This document shows positions 31,481 through 43,460 of a stretch of DNA of 64,000 nucleotides, piece by piece. The position numbers and the translations under genes were made by a program. This DNA comes from Proteles cristata cristata (Eukaryota; Chordata; Mammalia; Carnivora; Hyaenidae). Every line of letters starts with the position of its first letter. Position 1 is the stretch's first letter. The DNA is taken from NCBI GenBank assembly GCA_017311185.1, contig JAESUZ010005534.1:186001-250000 (forward strand), in the 5' to 3' direction. Below the pieces are notes generated by a model. It saw only the letters and a program-made list of their open reading frames with translations. It was not told the origin of the DNA and made no database searches.

Positions 31481-31659
31481 CCCGGCCTTTATACTGTTTA
31501 CCTGGCTAATATCTATTTGCTGACGACTGGTTTCGGCTTAGATGTCCCTGCCACGATGAGGCCTTTTTCATCACCCCCCACCCCATTCCTATGGCTTAGG
31601 AATCCTACACAATCACACCCACCATTTCTTCTTTTGTCATTTTTATTAAACCTGCAACC
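31481..31659. other. Spacer, no feature recognised
   Basis: Contains a C-run (CACCCCCCACCCC, about 31,574). No known element. Confidence 0.4.
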
Positions 31660-31825
31660 ATTTGTTTAATATCCGTTTTCCACACTAGACTGTAAGGACT
31701 GTAAGCTACCCCATAGGACATGTGCCAGAGCTGTCTGATTCATCACTTCATCCCTAATAACGAACACAGGGCCCAGTATACAGCAGGCACTCAATAAGTA
31801 TTTGCTGAATGAATAAACACAATGA
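31660..31825 (+). mobile_element. L2 3' end relic
   Basis: ACTAGACTGTAAGGACTGTA, CACAGGGCCCAGTATACAGC, AGGCACTCAATAAGTATTTG and CTGAATGAATAAA form a typical L2 3' terminus. Confidence 0.78.
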
Positions 31826-31837
31826 AGCACAGTGGTG

Positions 31838-32161
31838 CCAGGTGGAATAGTGTCCTCCTTACAATTCATGTCTACTTGGAACCTCAGGATGTGACCTCAC
31901 GAAATCCAGTGACTGGAGCCCTTATACGGAGGCCAGACGAGAGGCAGAGACTCGAGTAGCACATCCACAAGCTAAGGAGCACCAAGGCTCCCGGCGAGCA
32001 CCAGCACCCCGGACAGAGCCCTGGGACAGAGTCTCCCTCAGAGTTCCCAGAAGGAACCAACTCTGCCGATATCTTGATTTTGAACTTCTGGCTTCCAGAA
32101 CTATGAAGAATGTCACCGAGTCCGCGGCTGGTTGTTATGGTAGCCCTAGGAAACCAATACA
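31838..32161 (+). mobile_element. MLT1A-type MaLR LTR
   Basis: TGGAATAGTGTCCTCCTTAC, ACCTCAGGATGTGACCTC, CAAGCTAAGGAGCACCAAG, GTTCCCAGAAGGAACCAACT, CTTCTGGCTTCCAGAACTAT and TATGGTAGCCCTAGGAAACC give the MLT1A order in plus orientation, the opposite of the copy at 27,141-27,540. The polyadenylation region appears deleted. Confidence 0.75.
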
Positions 32162-32479
32162 ATAGCCTTTCCACTCACTCACGGCACCTTCTGTCTACCT
32201 CACACTCTCTCTGTATTCCTGTCACACCACCAAAACTCTCCTATTTCCTGCCCCAATCAGTCAGAAGTAACAGAAATCCAAACTGTCCTTAACAATAAAA
32301 TATTTATTGTTCACGACCTGCAAAGTACAGAGTGAGATGAGCTTCAAGGATGACAACGGGGATTCAATTTCTTTCCAGCCTCTCTGGCTTGCCTTCCAAA
32401 ATGTAAGCTTTCCCGAAAGTTGGCTCCCTCCCGTGGTCACGAGGTGCCTACTTACAAGTCTCTGGAATGCAGCTTTTTC
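32162..32479. other. Unique DNA, no feature recognised
   Basis: Short frames on both strands (32,110-32,543) overlap each other and have no motif. Confidence 0.35.
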
Positions 32480-32985
32480 ATCTAGTATATTCATTATTTA
32501 TTTCTGTGCAACAAATGACATCAAGCCTAGTTCTTTAAAGTGACACTAATCACTTATCTCTCAAAGTTAATGTAGATGGAGAATTCAGAAGTAGTTTGTT
32601 TGTGGGATCCTGGGTAGATGTCTCTCGTGCAGTTGTAGTCAGATAGGAGCTGAAGTTGCAGACACTGGAGACCTGTGTCGAGCTGGCGGATCCACATCAG
32701 AGGTAGTTTGCTCACGTGGCCAATGGACTGATAAGAGCTGGTAAGTCAGCTCCTCTGCATGCAGGCTTCTCCATGGGACTTAAAGGGTCTTCACGACATC
32801 GTGGCTGAGTTTCCTCAGAGCAAAACTCAGAGAGAGCAGGAAGGAAGCTACAATCTCTCTAGCCTCAAAAGTCACATACCATTACTTCCACAGTATTCTA
32901 TTGTTCACACAAGTCAGCCATAATTCAATGTGGGAGGAGACTACATACGGCCATGGATAGGAGGAGAGGCCCAGGGGTACGTCTG
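32480..32985. mobile_element. Ancient LTR-like repeat, unclassified
   Basis: TTATTTCTGTGCAACAAATG, ATTACTTCCACAGTATTCTA and CAATGTGGGAGGAGACTACA follow the order of a dispersed LTR-like mammalian repeat. Family and exact limits cannot be fixed by eye. Confidence 0.4.
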
Positions 32986-33399
32986 AGGGACTAGATACCA
33001 CATCAGTGTCCTGGAGAAGCAAGTTTGATCTGCTTCCTGGGGTTTGCTCAGGCAAATTAGTGAACTTCTTTCCCAGAAAACTTTATTTATGCTTAATTGG
33101 CCCATAGTCAAACTAGAAAATGTAGCTAGGGCTTGATATTGAGCTACATTAAGCCTGAACTATACACCCCACTATTTGGACTACACAGGGTAGAGAGACA
33201 TGAACACTCAAATGAAAATCTGGGTCGACATCAGGAGGAGGAATATGTTGGGGAAACACCACTGTATTTACTAATCCAGTGGCTTGACCCCAGAAAATTC
33301 TATTTCAATAAACTGTATGTCTGTATGAAGAAATAAGCACCTTAAAAAAATACAACTATAATACCCTTATCATAACTTAAAAAATTAACATTAATTCCT
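32986..33399. other. Unique DNA, no feature recognised
   Basis: No supported gene. The frame at 33,133-33,336 has no motif. Confidence 0.4.
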
Positions 33400-33830
33400 T
33401 ATCAACATTGGATGTCCAGGCAGCATTAAATGTCCCTAAATATCTGATAGTTTTATATAATGTTTATGTTGTTTGGTTTGGTTTTTAAAATTTTGTTCTA
33501 ATCAGGATCCAAAGTCCAAACACTGCATTTGGTTGGAGTCTTCAATTTCATTTAACCTATACATTTCTCCAGCATATTGCTTTTCAATGCAATTTATTTG
33601 GTGAAGAAATCAGGTCTTTAATCCTATATAACTTCTCACAGTCTGGATTTTGTTGAATATGTTCCCATGATTTCATTTAACATGATCCTCTGTCCCCTAT
33701 TTTCCCCGAAAACTAGCACTTAGAGCCAAAGGCTCATCTGAATGGGGTTCTGGTTCTTTTGCCAAAAATACTTTATAGATGGCACTGTGTATGACAACCT
33801 GCATTTGAACAAATTCATTTTAAAGGAAGT
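33400..33830. mobile_element. Possible ancient interspersed repeat
   Basis: AGGATCCAAAGTCCAAACAC, TGCATTTGGTTGGAGTCTTC, CACAGTCTGGATTTTGTTGA and GATCCTCTGTCCCCTATTTT are reminiscent of a widely dispersed old repeat. Class not assigned. Confidence 0.4.
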
Positions 33831-33904
33831 CATTTCTCGTTATCAATACTAATGGCATTGATATTAGATACGTATGTGGAGAGAGAGAAGCTTTACAGTG
33901 TGAC

Positions 33905-34085
33905 TGTAAAACTAGCAGACATCAGAACCACCTGTAAAGACTTACTTAAGCAGATTGCTGGGCCCCATTCACAGAATTCTTTACTCACTACCTATGAAAT
34001 AAGGCCTGAGAATCTGCATTAATACAAGCTCCCAAATGATTCTCATGCTACTATTCTTAAAATGACACCTTGTGAACCTTTAGAA
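33905..34085. mobile_element. MER5A-like hAT-Charlie relic
   Basis: ATCAGAACCACCTGTAAAGA, GCAGATTGCTGGGCCCCATT, GAGAATCTGCATTAATACAA and CCCAAATGATTCTCATGCTA are the MER5A order; a non-autonomous DNA transposon with no coding potential. Confidence 0.72.
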
Positions 34086-34099
34086 CTTTTAGAACATGG

Positions 34100-34335
34100 T
34101 GGTTTAGACAGAGGTGCTGAGATCCAAGTACCCAAGATTGATTTCTGGTTCTGCCACATGCCAGCTGAACAGGACTGAAAAACCATTTCACCTCTGTGTG
34201 CCTCAATTTCCTCATCTGTAAAATGGGGTTGATAATACTACCTAGGTGAGATAATACACATAAGCCTTAGCATTGAGCCTTGTGAATCATCACCATTCAA
34301 TGAATGGTGGTGGTGGCAGTATAATAATTATAGTG
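34100..34335 (-). mobile_element. MIR SINE relic
   Basis: TTCTGGTTCTGCCACATGCC, CCTCAATTTCCTCATCTGTA, AAATGGGGTTGATAATACTA and ACCTAGGTGAGATAATACAC give a well-preserved reverse MIR. Confidence 0.82.
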
Positions 34336-35109
34336 AGTATTATTGATATTATTATTCCTTTGATGGTTTTATAATCTGTAATCAAGGCATGAGAAATTAC
34401 CGTAACTTAAAAGTAATGAAGAGCTACCTGAGAGGCCTGTGGTCCTAGAGACAGTCTTTGGTCAAGTGTGACTATGAATTATTTCAACATGGAAAATAGG
34501 AAAGACATTGTTTATATTTAGAATCAGAACTGTTCTTCCAAATGGAGCAGTGAGAAACCAGTCCTTCCCACCACAAACACCACGTCTGCCTCCTCGATGG
34601 CTCAGTTACTTGCCCCAATATCACAGAGAAAGAGACTCCTCTCTCACCCATCACCAGAACAGTTTAAACATTGTGTCACATGGGAAGATACAAAGACAAA
34701 TGGACCCAAAAGAACATACAAAGGTATTGAAGAGAAATTAAAAATGAGAGGAGAAGTACTGAGTATTTTAGAGGTAAGATTAAGAATACTCTTTAACTTC
34801 ACTGGTCATTGTAAATAAATGCTGAGAATTCCCTGTGTCACTCTAACTTCTTTGGTTCTACCATTACTTGATAAGATCACCAGCCCAAAGCAAACTGAAG
34901 GGAATTCGGGCCAGTCTGGGTGAGGACAAGGCTGAAGAGGGAAGAAGATAACACAGGATTAGTCATGAGACATCGAGGTGAAATTAAGAAGAGGTTACTA
35001 ATCCATAACAAGGATGATTAAGAGGTCAAAGTAAGAACCATGTGCATACACGCACATACATATATGTATATGAAACTGAACTAGAAAGTACTGCTGGGAA
35101 TACCGAGTA
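34336..35109. other. Unique DNA, no feature recognised
   Basis: No supported gene. Two frames at 34,508-34,818 overlap and show no motif. A short ACATATAC/TATATG-rich stretch lies near 35,050. Confidence 0.4.
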
Positions 35110-35228
35110 ATGGCTAACAGTCAGCAGGCCCAGTTTTTATTATGTTTCCGCTGTTCATGGGCTGTGTGGCCTTGAAGTAGCTACACAATCTCTCTGAGTC
35201 TCAATTTCTTCATATAGAATGATGAAAC
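35110..35228 (-). mobile_element. MIR-like relic
   Basis: CTGTGTGGCCTTGAAGTAGC, CAATCTCTCTGAGTCTCAAT and TTCTTCATATAGAATGATG fit the reverse MIR core. Confidence 0.6.
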
Positions 35229-35736
35229 TAATATTGATTGTTATTGTTATTACAATTATCATTTTGACAGGAAAAATTGTGGAATGTATGTCCCACTCAG
35301 AGACTCTTATACTGTTACGATTTTCACTCAAGCTGAAGAATATAACTCCCGATCACTGTGGTGGCAAATTAAGTAAAGGAAAAATAAGCTTGCCAGTTGC
35401 AGGAAACACTCTCAGAAGTAATGATCATAATGAATCTGCCTTAAAGAGGCAGGAAGATTAAGGCACGATGACTTAGAGAAAGGCTGTCAAAAGCTATAAA
35501 GAGTCTGAGATTTCTCTCTCTGTACAAGCAAACTAGGTAGTCCACCAGTTACACGGACAGAAGACAAAAGATTTTTGGGTCAGAGACAAAGGACTTTATT
35601 ATAGCCTACAGGCAACTTGAGTACCACCATATTCCCATTAGTTCCCCTTTGCCTCAAGTCCAATAGGGGGAATACGATTGGTCCAGATGACACCTGCATA
35701 CACAGGGGGTGGCTTAATTTTATTTTAGAGAAATCG
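35229..35736. other. Unique DNA, no feature recognised
   Basis: A frame at 35,219-35,461 begins with a hydrophobic run (MMKLILIVIVITIIIL), produced by a low-complexity ATT/GTT stretch in and next to the MIR relic; it is not supported as a gene. Confidence 0.4.
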
Positions 35737-35770
35737 AATGCTAGTGAGGGAGAAGGGCGGAAGCAGAGAA

Positions 35771-35817
<47 letters not shown>

Positions 35818-35945
35818 CTTAAGCAGGCTCCATGCTCAGCCTGGAGCTTGGCCAACATGGAGCTCGATCTCACAACCCTGAGATCATGACCTGAGCCAAA
35901 GTCAATTGTCTGACACATAAGCGACTAAGCTGCCTAGACGCCCCT
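35737..35945 (-). mobile_element. Feliform CanSINE, diverged copy
   Basis: Reverse orientation: AGAGAGAGAG tract (35,768-35,815), AAGCAGGCTCCATGCTCAGC, GAGATCATGACCTGAGCCAA and CTAAGCTGCCTAGACGCCCC. Many substitutions, including in the box regions. The only SINE in the 18 kb between 24.9 and 42.9 kb. Confidence 0.9.
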
Positions 35946-38689
35946 AAAGCCCAGAACTTTTTAATCAAGCTGCAAACATTGCAGCAAACATAAAATAAAG
36001 ATGTTTAAAAGTAATGTAAAATAAAAGGAGCTGTTAATGAGTATTTTGAAGTTAGTTAGTCCCCTTCCACGAGGGGGAGAAAGTAGCTGCAAGGTAGTCA
36101 TGCCATGGTCACCTATCTAGTTGCCGGTGTGACTAGCTACAAAACCTGCTTAGTATCAGGAGATGGATAAGTCTTTCAATCTGGCATACTTGGCAAGGAG
36201 TATAGAATGTTCAAGGCCCGTGTCAGACTACCTCTACCAACTGAGCTCTCACACTTACTCAGTGCCTTCTAAGTCCCAATCAGTCTGCTAGAAGTTTAAT
36301 TAATATTTTTGCAGGTATTTTTCATTCATTCAGAGTGGAGTAGTCCATCATCAGGAGAAGAAGGCAAGTCAGAGTCTTCAAAATATAAAATAAAATCTCA
36401 ACTCACCACATATCCAAAGAATATGACTATTACTTAAACAACACAGGATACTCACAAGCAACTTCGATTAAGGTGTGCCCCGTAAGCTCAATTCTGAAAT
36501 GTCTTTTATAAGTTCCTGACAAAATCACAGTGAAGGTCACTGATGCTTAAGAAAGAGAAAACATGGCTATTTTTTCATTCTCCTAGAATGTCTTTCCATC
36601 CTCCATTTATTTCTCGTAGAATTTCTAAGCTATATCACATCATCTTAACAGAAAGCTGTATACCTGAACACTGCTCTGGCTCTTTATAGGAATGGTTTCA
36701 CAAACTATGATTTAATACTAAGCCCTCATTTTACAAATGAAAACTTTGTATAGATATTACTAAATAAAGAACATCTTATTTAGTTGAAGATAGGCCAACT
36801 ATCTTGATCAACTTCCCCCAAAGATTCACAACATAATTTTTTTTTTTTTGTAGATTTAGCTCCAGGAAGACATTCATCCAATATGCTTATTTATATTAGA
36901 TATGAGAGATATGTAACACAATGTGCTTTTCTTTTCGCCTTGGCTATGGGAAAACCTGGAACTAAGACTTGGACTTCAAAGTAGACATTTCCCTCGGTCC
37001 AAGTTTTCTGGAATAATTATCCAATGCCCTTCATTGTTTGTCTTTATCCTTGTATTTTTTATTTCAGTGGTTTTAACAAATTATGGTACATTGTCTCAAA
37101 TTACTTTTTTTTGAAAGTAGGTAAGGTAATGAATGAATGAACAAAACCATCCAAGTTTTTGAATTTTAAAAAAATTATTATTGTTAATATTTTGCCAAAG
37201 TACCCATGAAGCTTTTTCAGTTTAAGGCATAATCCTCAAATTAGTTTAAGACTGACAAAATGTAAATTGAGCTTCCAAGAGTTATTTAGCATGCCTTATA
37301 TTATGAATTTTCCTGACTGTGCTTTTATTGGGGTTTAATCAGAGACCATTGTAAGAAATTCTAATCTGGGTTCTAAGCATTTGACATTATTAAACAGCTG
37401 AGTGAAAGAGAACATAAGAGCTGCAAAGTAGAAAATACATTTATTTTTAAATTGAATAACATTATAAATGTAACAACACTGAAATGCTAAGAAGCATCAG
37501 GCAGTTCCATCAGCTCCTGCTTCATGAGGTCTAGATGAAGCTGGAGAGTGATTTCTGAGAAGCCAAGGGGTTAAGGACCTGGTGTCCATCCAGGGCACTT
37601 CCCAGGAATAACGTGGCAGAAGTTCCACGGTATAAGTGAAAGAGTGAGGTTTATGCTACTTGCTTCTGGGTTTGCCCAAAGCCCATCAGTGATAATAGGT
37701 TAGTCATGGGCCAGTCACTGCACAGGCACTCTCTCCTCACCATCCCAAGGCCTAGAATGTGCCTGAAACTATGAGGTGGGTCATGAAGGTCCCCCCGGGG
37801 AGACCACATCCAGCCCAGCACCACTCACCTAGACTCTACCTTGAGCTAAGCTCTTCCTCTTTAGAGCAGAGGAATGGGCTATCACGAGTATGCTCAGCCT
37901 GGGAACACCTAAATCCTCAAAGACAACACAACCTGCCTGAGGCCCTAGGTCTGTGGGTGGCCTGCGGGAGAGGGAAGACTCAGCCATTAGTCTAAAGGGC
38001 AGCAAACACACCCACCTGATACAAAAGTTGGACAGTCAACATTCAATCCTGATATCGCTTGAGTCTTTCTCTGAGGGCTTAGCAGGGAAACATTAAATCC
38101 TTAAAAATAATTTTAATGATTTTACCCTTTAATTTAAAAAGCAAACATCCAGTCATCCAGTAAATGGGTTACATCGTGCGGCAAACTGGAAAAAAACAAA
38201 ACGGAATTTAACAACTAGCAGCTAACTAGAATGGTTGAGAAATAACCATCCTTTACAGTGAGGGAGGCTGCCTACACAGCACCCTCTGCTGAGCCAAGGG
38301 GTCGCTACAACCCTTCAAATCTGCTGGCTCTCTTCGTTCTTTCTGCTGAAATGTTAATCCTGCTAAGGTGCCAGCACAGGAGAGACAAGTTATGTGGATT
38401 TCCTGTAAACGAAGTCTTCAGTCTCCGATGAGAAAGGGTTTGCATTTATCTGAAAAAGGACTGTACCTGTGAGGGACAGGTTTTCCAGGCACATCTCACA
38501 TTACATTGCCTTGGGCAGAAGGGCTTTGTTCAGGTCAGATTTAGGGCTACAGAATACTCCCGGGACAACACATGATGGGCTGAAAAAATAATAATTCCCG
38601 TCTCCAACTTAGAGAAGCTTAAAAAGATCTCAGGTAAGAACGATCAGAATGACACGAAGAGATGGTTGGTTCAACTTGACAAATATGTA
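35946..38689. other. Long unique stretch, no feature recognised
   Basis: About 2.7 kb with no SINE, L1 or LTR visible. A T-run is at 36,838-36,850. Frames at 36,923-37,114, 37,759-37,995 (plus) and 37,829-38,011 (minus) are short and without motif. No CpG island. Confidence 0.45.
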
Positions 38690-38890
38690 TGGCGATCCTC
38701 TCAGGAGCTTACTGTCAGATACTGGAGTATACAAAGAATTAGTAAGAAGTAATGCCTACCTTCAAAGTGCCCAGTCTAATAGGAGACAGAGACATGTGAA
38801 TAATGCAATGTGGTACATGCTATAATAGCTCTATGTACCGAGTGCCGTCATCAGAAGGGAAAGAGTAAAGGAATCTGCTTCAAATACTGT
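38690..38890 (+). mobile_element. L2-like LINE relic
   Basis: TCTCAGGAGCTTACTGTCAG, CAGTCTAATAGGAGACAGAG and GTGAATAATGCAATGTGGTA resemble an L2-type internal 3' segment. Weak. Confidence 0.45.
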
Positions 38891-39729
38891 GTGAAAAAGA
38901 CATCTTCACTCTAGAAATTCTGAGATCTCAAAAAAAAAAAAAAAATTAATGAGGCTAGTGCCAGATAAGGGGGGAGACGGAGAAATGAAGCAAAAAGGAG
39001 GGCTGTAATTTAAATAGGACCTCTTGCAAAAGGATTTTTGCTTTTGCTTTTTAAACTGGAAGGCATTTCAGATACATAATTATGAACTATGTTACAAGAA
39101 TAAAAAATAAACAGAGCATGGAAGATGATGGTGCAAGTTAATATTAGAACTTCATATCCATGAAAGCTTGGCCATTCAGTCCACTTAGGGTTAGGGCCAA
39201 GAAAGCAGAAGGTGAACAGAAAGAGAAAATTACAAAATCAGATGAAAGCATTACTGAATATATTTCAGTAGAAGTGGAACTAAGGCAATGGCACAAAAGG
39301 CAGAGCTGCAGAGGCAGATGACTTATTAACAGAGCTACTAAATTCTGTGTCCAGGATAATTCCAAGTTACCCAGACTGAAGTTAAGGGAGAGTGAAGTGG
39401 AAAGCACAGAGAATGGGGAGTTTGAAGGTCAGAGTCTAGCTCCACTGAGAACAAATGAGGAGACCGTTATGGACTTTGGTTTCCGTATCTGTAAAGAGAG
39501 GAGGCATACTAGAGACTCTCTAAGTTTCCTTCCGTCTCCTAAAAAATATGGTAGGACTGAAACATGGGTAAAGTATAGTTCATTCATTTCATTTCAACAA
39601 ACGTGGAGCACATAGCATGCATTAGGCATATGGAGACCTGGTGGAAAATAAGATTCTACTCTAGCAGGGAGGACAGTCCAGTGAGAGGAGAAATGGTAGG
39701 AAAAACACTTGAAAGTAGTTAATTCTGCT
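38891..39729. other. Mostly unique DNA with weak MIR/L2 scraps
   Basis: An A-run is at 38,930-38,945. 39,400-39,540 has faint reverse-MIR wording; 39,595-39,720 has faint L2 wording. No supported gene. Confidence 0.4.
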
Positions 39730-40281
39730 GTGGAGTGCTGGAATAGCCAGCCTCCCAAAGGGCCCCCGCGATCTCTGCTTTGCGAGTTCACAACCTCCTG
39801 GAATCTGCTCCCACACTTCACCAGGGGTGGTCTATGTGGCCAACAGTATACAGCAGAAATGATGGTGGGTCACTTTTATTAGGTTACAAAATACTCCAGC
39901 CTTGGTACTCCCCTTCACCTTCACCTGTCTGTAACTAGCGCTAGCTCTCCATCTTACTTGGATCTCTTGCCCTGGGGGAATCTAGGTACCAGGATGTGAG
40001 TAGCCCTCTGGTGAAGACCTGAAGCCTCCAGCCTTCAGCCACTAAGGAACTGATGCCTGCTAATAATCACAGGAATGAGCAGAGCCGCTCAAGTTTTTCT
40101 AGCCCCAAGGGACCCTTGAGATGACTGTAGCCCTGGCTCAACAGCTTGACTTGTGAAAGTCACAAGCAGCCTTGTGAGAGACTCGGTGAGAGCCTCCCCA
40201 AGACCGCGTGAGATCATCAACGTTTGCTTTTACGCTGCTAAATTTGGGGGCAATTTGTTACACAGCAATAGATAACTAATC
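39730..40281 (+). mobile_element. MLT1-type MaLR LTR, near full length
   Basis: From TGTGGAGTGCTGGAATAGCC through GGTCTATGTGGCCAACAGTA, CCTCCAGCCTTCAGCCACTA, AAGGAACTGATGCCTGCTAA and CTTGTGAGAGACTCGGTGAG to GGGCAATTTGTTACACAGCA and ATAGATAACTAATC. TG start and MLT1 end are both visible. Confidence 0.82.
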
Positions 40282-40389
40282 AAAGTATCCTAACACACAT
40301 ACACACATGACTGGTTTTACTTTCAGTTGCTTAAGAGTTAATATACATAGAATTGTAGAACTGAGGCTGAAGGAGGTTAATATGATACC
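40282..40389. other. Short spacer
   Basis: Contains a short ACACAT run; nothing else recognised. Confidence 0.4.
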
Positions 40390-40585
40390 ACTGAAAACAG
40401 ACCAAGGACTAGAACCCATGTCTTTTGATTTATGCTTGACGTTCCTTTCACTATACCATGCTGACTCCCCGTAATAGATTAATTCATAGATAAAGAAATA
40501 AGGTCCCAGTGGATTAAGTAATTTGCTCAAGATTCTACAACAAGCAAGTAGCTGAGCCTCTGCACTAATCTACTGAGCACGATTC
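40390..40585 (+). mobile_element. MIR-like relic(s)
   Basis: Two MIR-like blocks: GACTAGAACCCATGTCTTTT with CACTATACCATGCTGACTCC, then GATAAAGAAATAAGGTCCC with TTGCTCAAGATTCTACAACA. The order suggests two fragments or a rearranged copy. Confidence 0.5.
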
Positions 40586-42049
40586 CATTCTTTATAATAA
40601 TCTTTTTCCCACTCTCAAGCTTCACTGACCTTGAGATAATTAGCTGAATGAAGATTAAAACAAACTAGAGCTCTCCTTAAAGAGTAAGCTGGGGTGTTTG
40701 CCTCAGGCCTTTGATAGAGGTGAGATCTATCTTGGTGATTTGTATTTCACAATATAGTCATCCATTTAGTCAACAAGAATTTTTTTTGACACCTGATTTA
40801 AGCATAGGTTATATGGGTTATAAGGAATATAAAGCACTGGGACTGAAAAGTCTAATTAGGGGTAAAAGACAAATACAATGAAAAATTACCATAAAATCAG
40901 TATGTTTGCCTATTAAATAAACAAGGGGAAACAACATGTACAAAAAGCCTCTAAGAAGAACTGTGGACTCAAAAAATGAAAGAATAAAGGAAATCCACTG
41001 GTTCCTGTTTAAATCATACCCCAGCCTCGGGCAACAGAATCTAGACCCAGACATTCCCATTTATTCCCTAAAACTCTCTTTCTCCCTGGGGGCGATATTC
41101 CATTAATTTCCATTGCAAATACCATCAGGCCTCTGAAGACACTACTTCCTTCTTCATTGTGCTGGGGGTGACCTGGTTGTCTGGCTAAGGAATTTAAACT
41201 CCATTTCCATAATGGTTGAAAGTTTTTGAGCTAAAACTGCATCAGGAAAAAGAATTGAGGGGGTGTCAGAAGCGGGATCATTAATGTCAACACCCCACCC
41301 ACAGGTTCATACACGTGCCTTGTGACAGGCACGGGCAGGATGCCCTATGAAGTGGGAACTACAAGGGGGTAGTGGGGGCTCAGCAGTGCTCTACTGGCCG
41401 GCAGCTGAAGGCCTTTTCAGGCCTGCCTTAAAGGGACCTGGTTTTAACTTGATAGAGCACAGAGACAAATGCAGGCCTTTTAAGAAGATCAATATGGCCC
41501 TAGGTTCTCAATATGTTCAGCTATCTGTCTCTCTTGTCACAAAGCCACAATAAAAATATCAGGAACTAGGCATTTGCTCATCCAAGCATATGTTTATTTT
41601 CAAAGAGGATTGTAAGAAAGGGACTGGCGAAAGTAAATGGGGAAAATTCCGAGCAGCAATGAAAAAATATTTGAGATATGCATGTTCTTCATGTCAGTAG
41701 ATGAGAAGGAGGCCCTCTCCACTCCTAAGCGCTCCACGAATTTATGTCCCAAAGTGTTTTAATTATATCCTCCTTAGTACCTGTCCATCCTTCTGTATTC
41801 CGTGATTTGGTAAATGACAGGACTCAACTCAGCCCAAAGCCATTAAGCCAGCCTAGGCTCTTCCCCTTCTTCCTCCCTACCTCCCAACCACTTGGCACTG
41901 TCAAGCCTCCTCCCTGAATATCTGTCCATCTCTCCAATCTGTGTCCTTTTCTTCATATTTACTACGTCAGTCTTGGTTCACACTCCCATTCTCTCAGCTC
42001 CACATTAAGCATGTTTCTTGAAAAGGACAGGTGTTTCTCAAGGACAGTG
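40586..42049. other. Unique DNA, no feature recognised
   Basis: About 1.46 kb with no supported gene or clear repeat. The frame at 41,347-41,553 has no motif. Confidence 0.42.
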
Positions 42050-42560
42050 CTCCATGACTATACCAGTCAGAGTCCTACAGGAAACTGGATCACACTCCAA
42101 AGGGGCAACTGAAGATATCTGAGTGAAGGACTATTCAGAGTTGAGGGCAGACTCCCAGAAGTAGCAAGCGGTGGCGATGATCCTTCCCTAGACAAGCAAT
42201 AGCAGAAAGTCATTACCATGGCTGAGTCTAAAGGGACAAGAGGAACTAGCCACGAGGTCTAGTTCATGGCTGTAGAACCCGGAACAAGCTGTTCTGGAAA
42301 AGGGATCTCCCAACTAGAACTGTGATCTCAGGTAGAGCTACTGGCAAACTGATACTCAATGGAGGGGGTTATAAATTTCCTGTCCTGTTTCTCTGTCCGC
42401 CCTGCAATCTCCTATAGGACCTGACCCTCCCGCCCCTTGCCACTGACTGAACCCAACAAGGAGCCAAAGGGCAAGGAGACATTTTCAGAGGTCAGCCTCC
42501 TTGAGTCAGGATAGAGAAAGGGTAGAGAACGGATCTAGAAGGACAAAAGGAAATTAGCCA
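42050..42560. other. Possible unclassified ancient repeat
   Basis: AGGAGCCAAAGGGCAAGGAG, CAGAGGTCAGCCTCCTTGAG and GAACGGATCTAGAAGGACAA are reminiscent of a dispersed old repeat, but class and limits are not clear. Confidence 0.3.
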
Positions 42561-42867
42561 CCACAAAGCCATTTCACACTATTCATCTGCACACCAAAAT
42601 ATTTTTTAAAGGACTCTGGCAACAAAATTCCTTTAAATGTGTTCCAGTCAGTGTTTTCCTGATCTTTCAGCATCTAGTCTTTCTGCACCTGACTGGCCAC
42701 CAAACATTACTCCCCTGCTGATAATTCAGTGGTTCCCATCATCCATGGAACCAACAGCCCTTCCTAACCTTACATTGTAACCCCATCCTCAGCCGACACA
42801 GACACCACAGAGACACAGAGAAGAGACTCCTACCTATTCTCTACAGTCATTTCCCTCCCAACAATTT

Positions 42868-43088
42868 TTTTAAATTGTTTTTAATGTTTTATTTATTTCT
42901 AGAAGAGAGAGAGAGAGAGGGTGAGCAAGGGAGGGTCAGAGAGAGAGGGAGTCACAGACTGAAACAGGCTCCAGGCTCTGAGCTGGCAGTCAGCACAGAG
43001 CCCGACGCGGGGCTCGAACCCACGAACCGCGAGATCATGACCCAAGCGAAAGTCGGACGCTTAACCGACTAAGCCACCCAGGCGCCCC
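42868..43088 (-). mobile_element. Feliform CanSINE, youngest subfamily
   Basis: Reverse orientation, with TTTATTTCTAGAAGAGAGAG, GAGCTGGCAGTCAGCACAGA, GGGGCTCGAACCCACGAACC, CAAGCGAAAGTCGGACGC and GACTAAGCCACCCAGGCGCC. The perfect 15-base TSD CCCTCCCAACAATTT lies at 42,853-42,867 and 43,090-43,104. Box A and box B are intact on the minus strand. Confidence 0.97.
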
Positions 43089-43264
43089 TCCCTCCCAACA
43101 ATTTACACTCCAGGCTTCCTGAACTGCTTGTGGTTTCACGATCCCATGCTGTCCTTCTACCTAGACTGACACAACGATCCTAAGGCCTGCATTAACATGA
43201 TTAAGTGGGTCCTCTTCCAACAAAAACCTTTTCTGATGCACCAGGCTAGATGACACCTATTTTT

Positions 43265-43460
43265 GTGCCCCTGCTGGCTTTGAGCCTAATCTGTTATAAT
43301 GCTCCTCTATAACACAGCAATAACTATTTGTATACTATTTGTCTCTTCAATTGGGTTGGAGAATTTCTTGAGGTCAGAGATCATGATAATACAGCTTTGT
43401 ATCCTGTTACCCAGCACAATGACCGGCACATAGTAGGTGCCCACAAAATATCTGCTGAAG
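43265..43460 (+). mobile_element. L2 3' end relic
   Basis: GGAGAATTTCTTGAGGTCAG, ATCCTGTTACCCAGCACAAT, GACCGGCACATAGTAGGTGC and CAAAATATCTGCTGAAGAAA match the L2 3' terminus. Confidence 0.78.

Noticed and set aside
35219..35461. Frame starting with a membrane-like run (ILIVIVITIIIL)
   Set aside because: The hydrophobic run comes from an ATT/GTT low-complexity stretch in and next to a MIR relic, and no domain follows.
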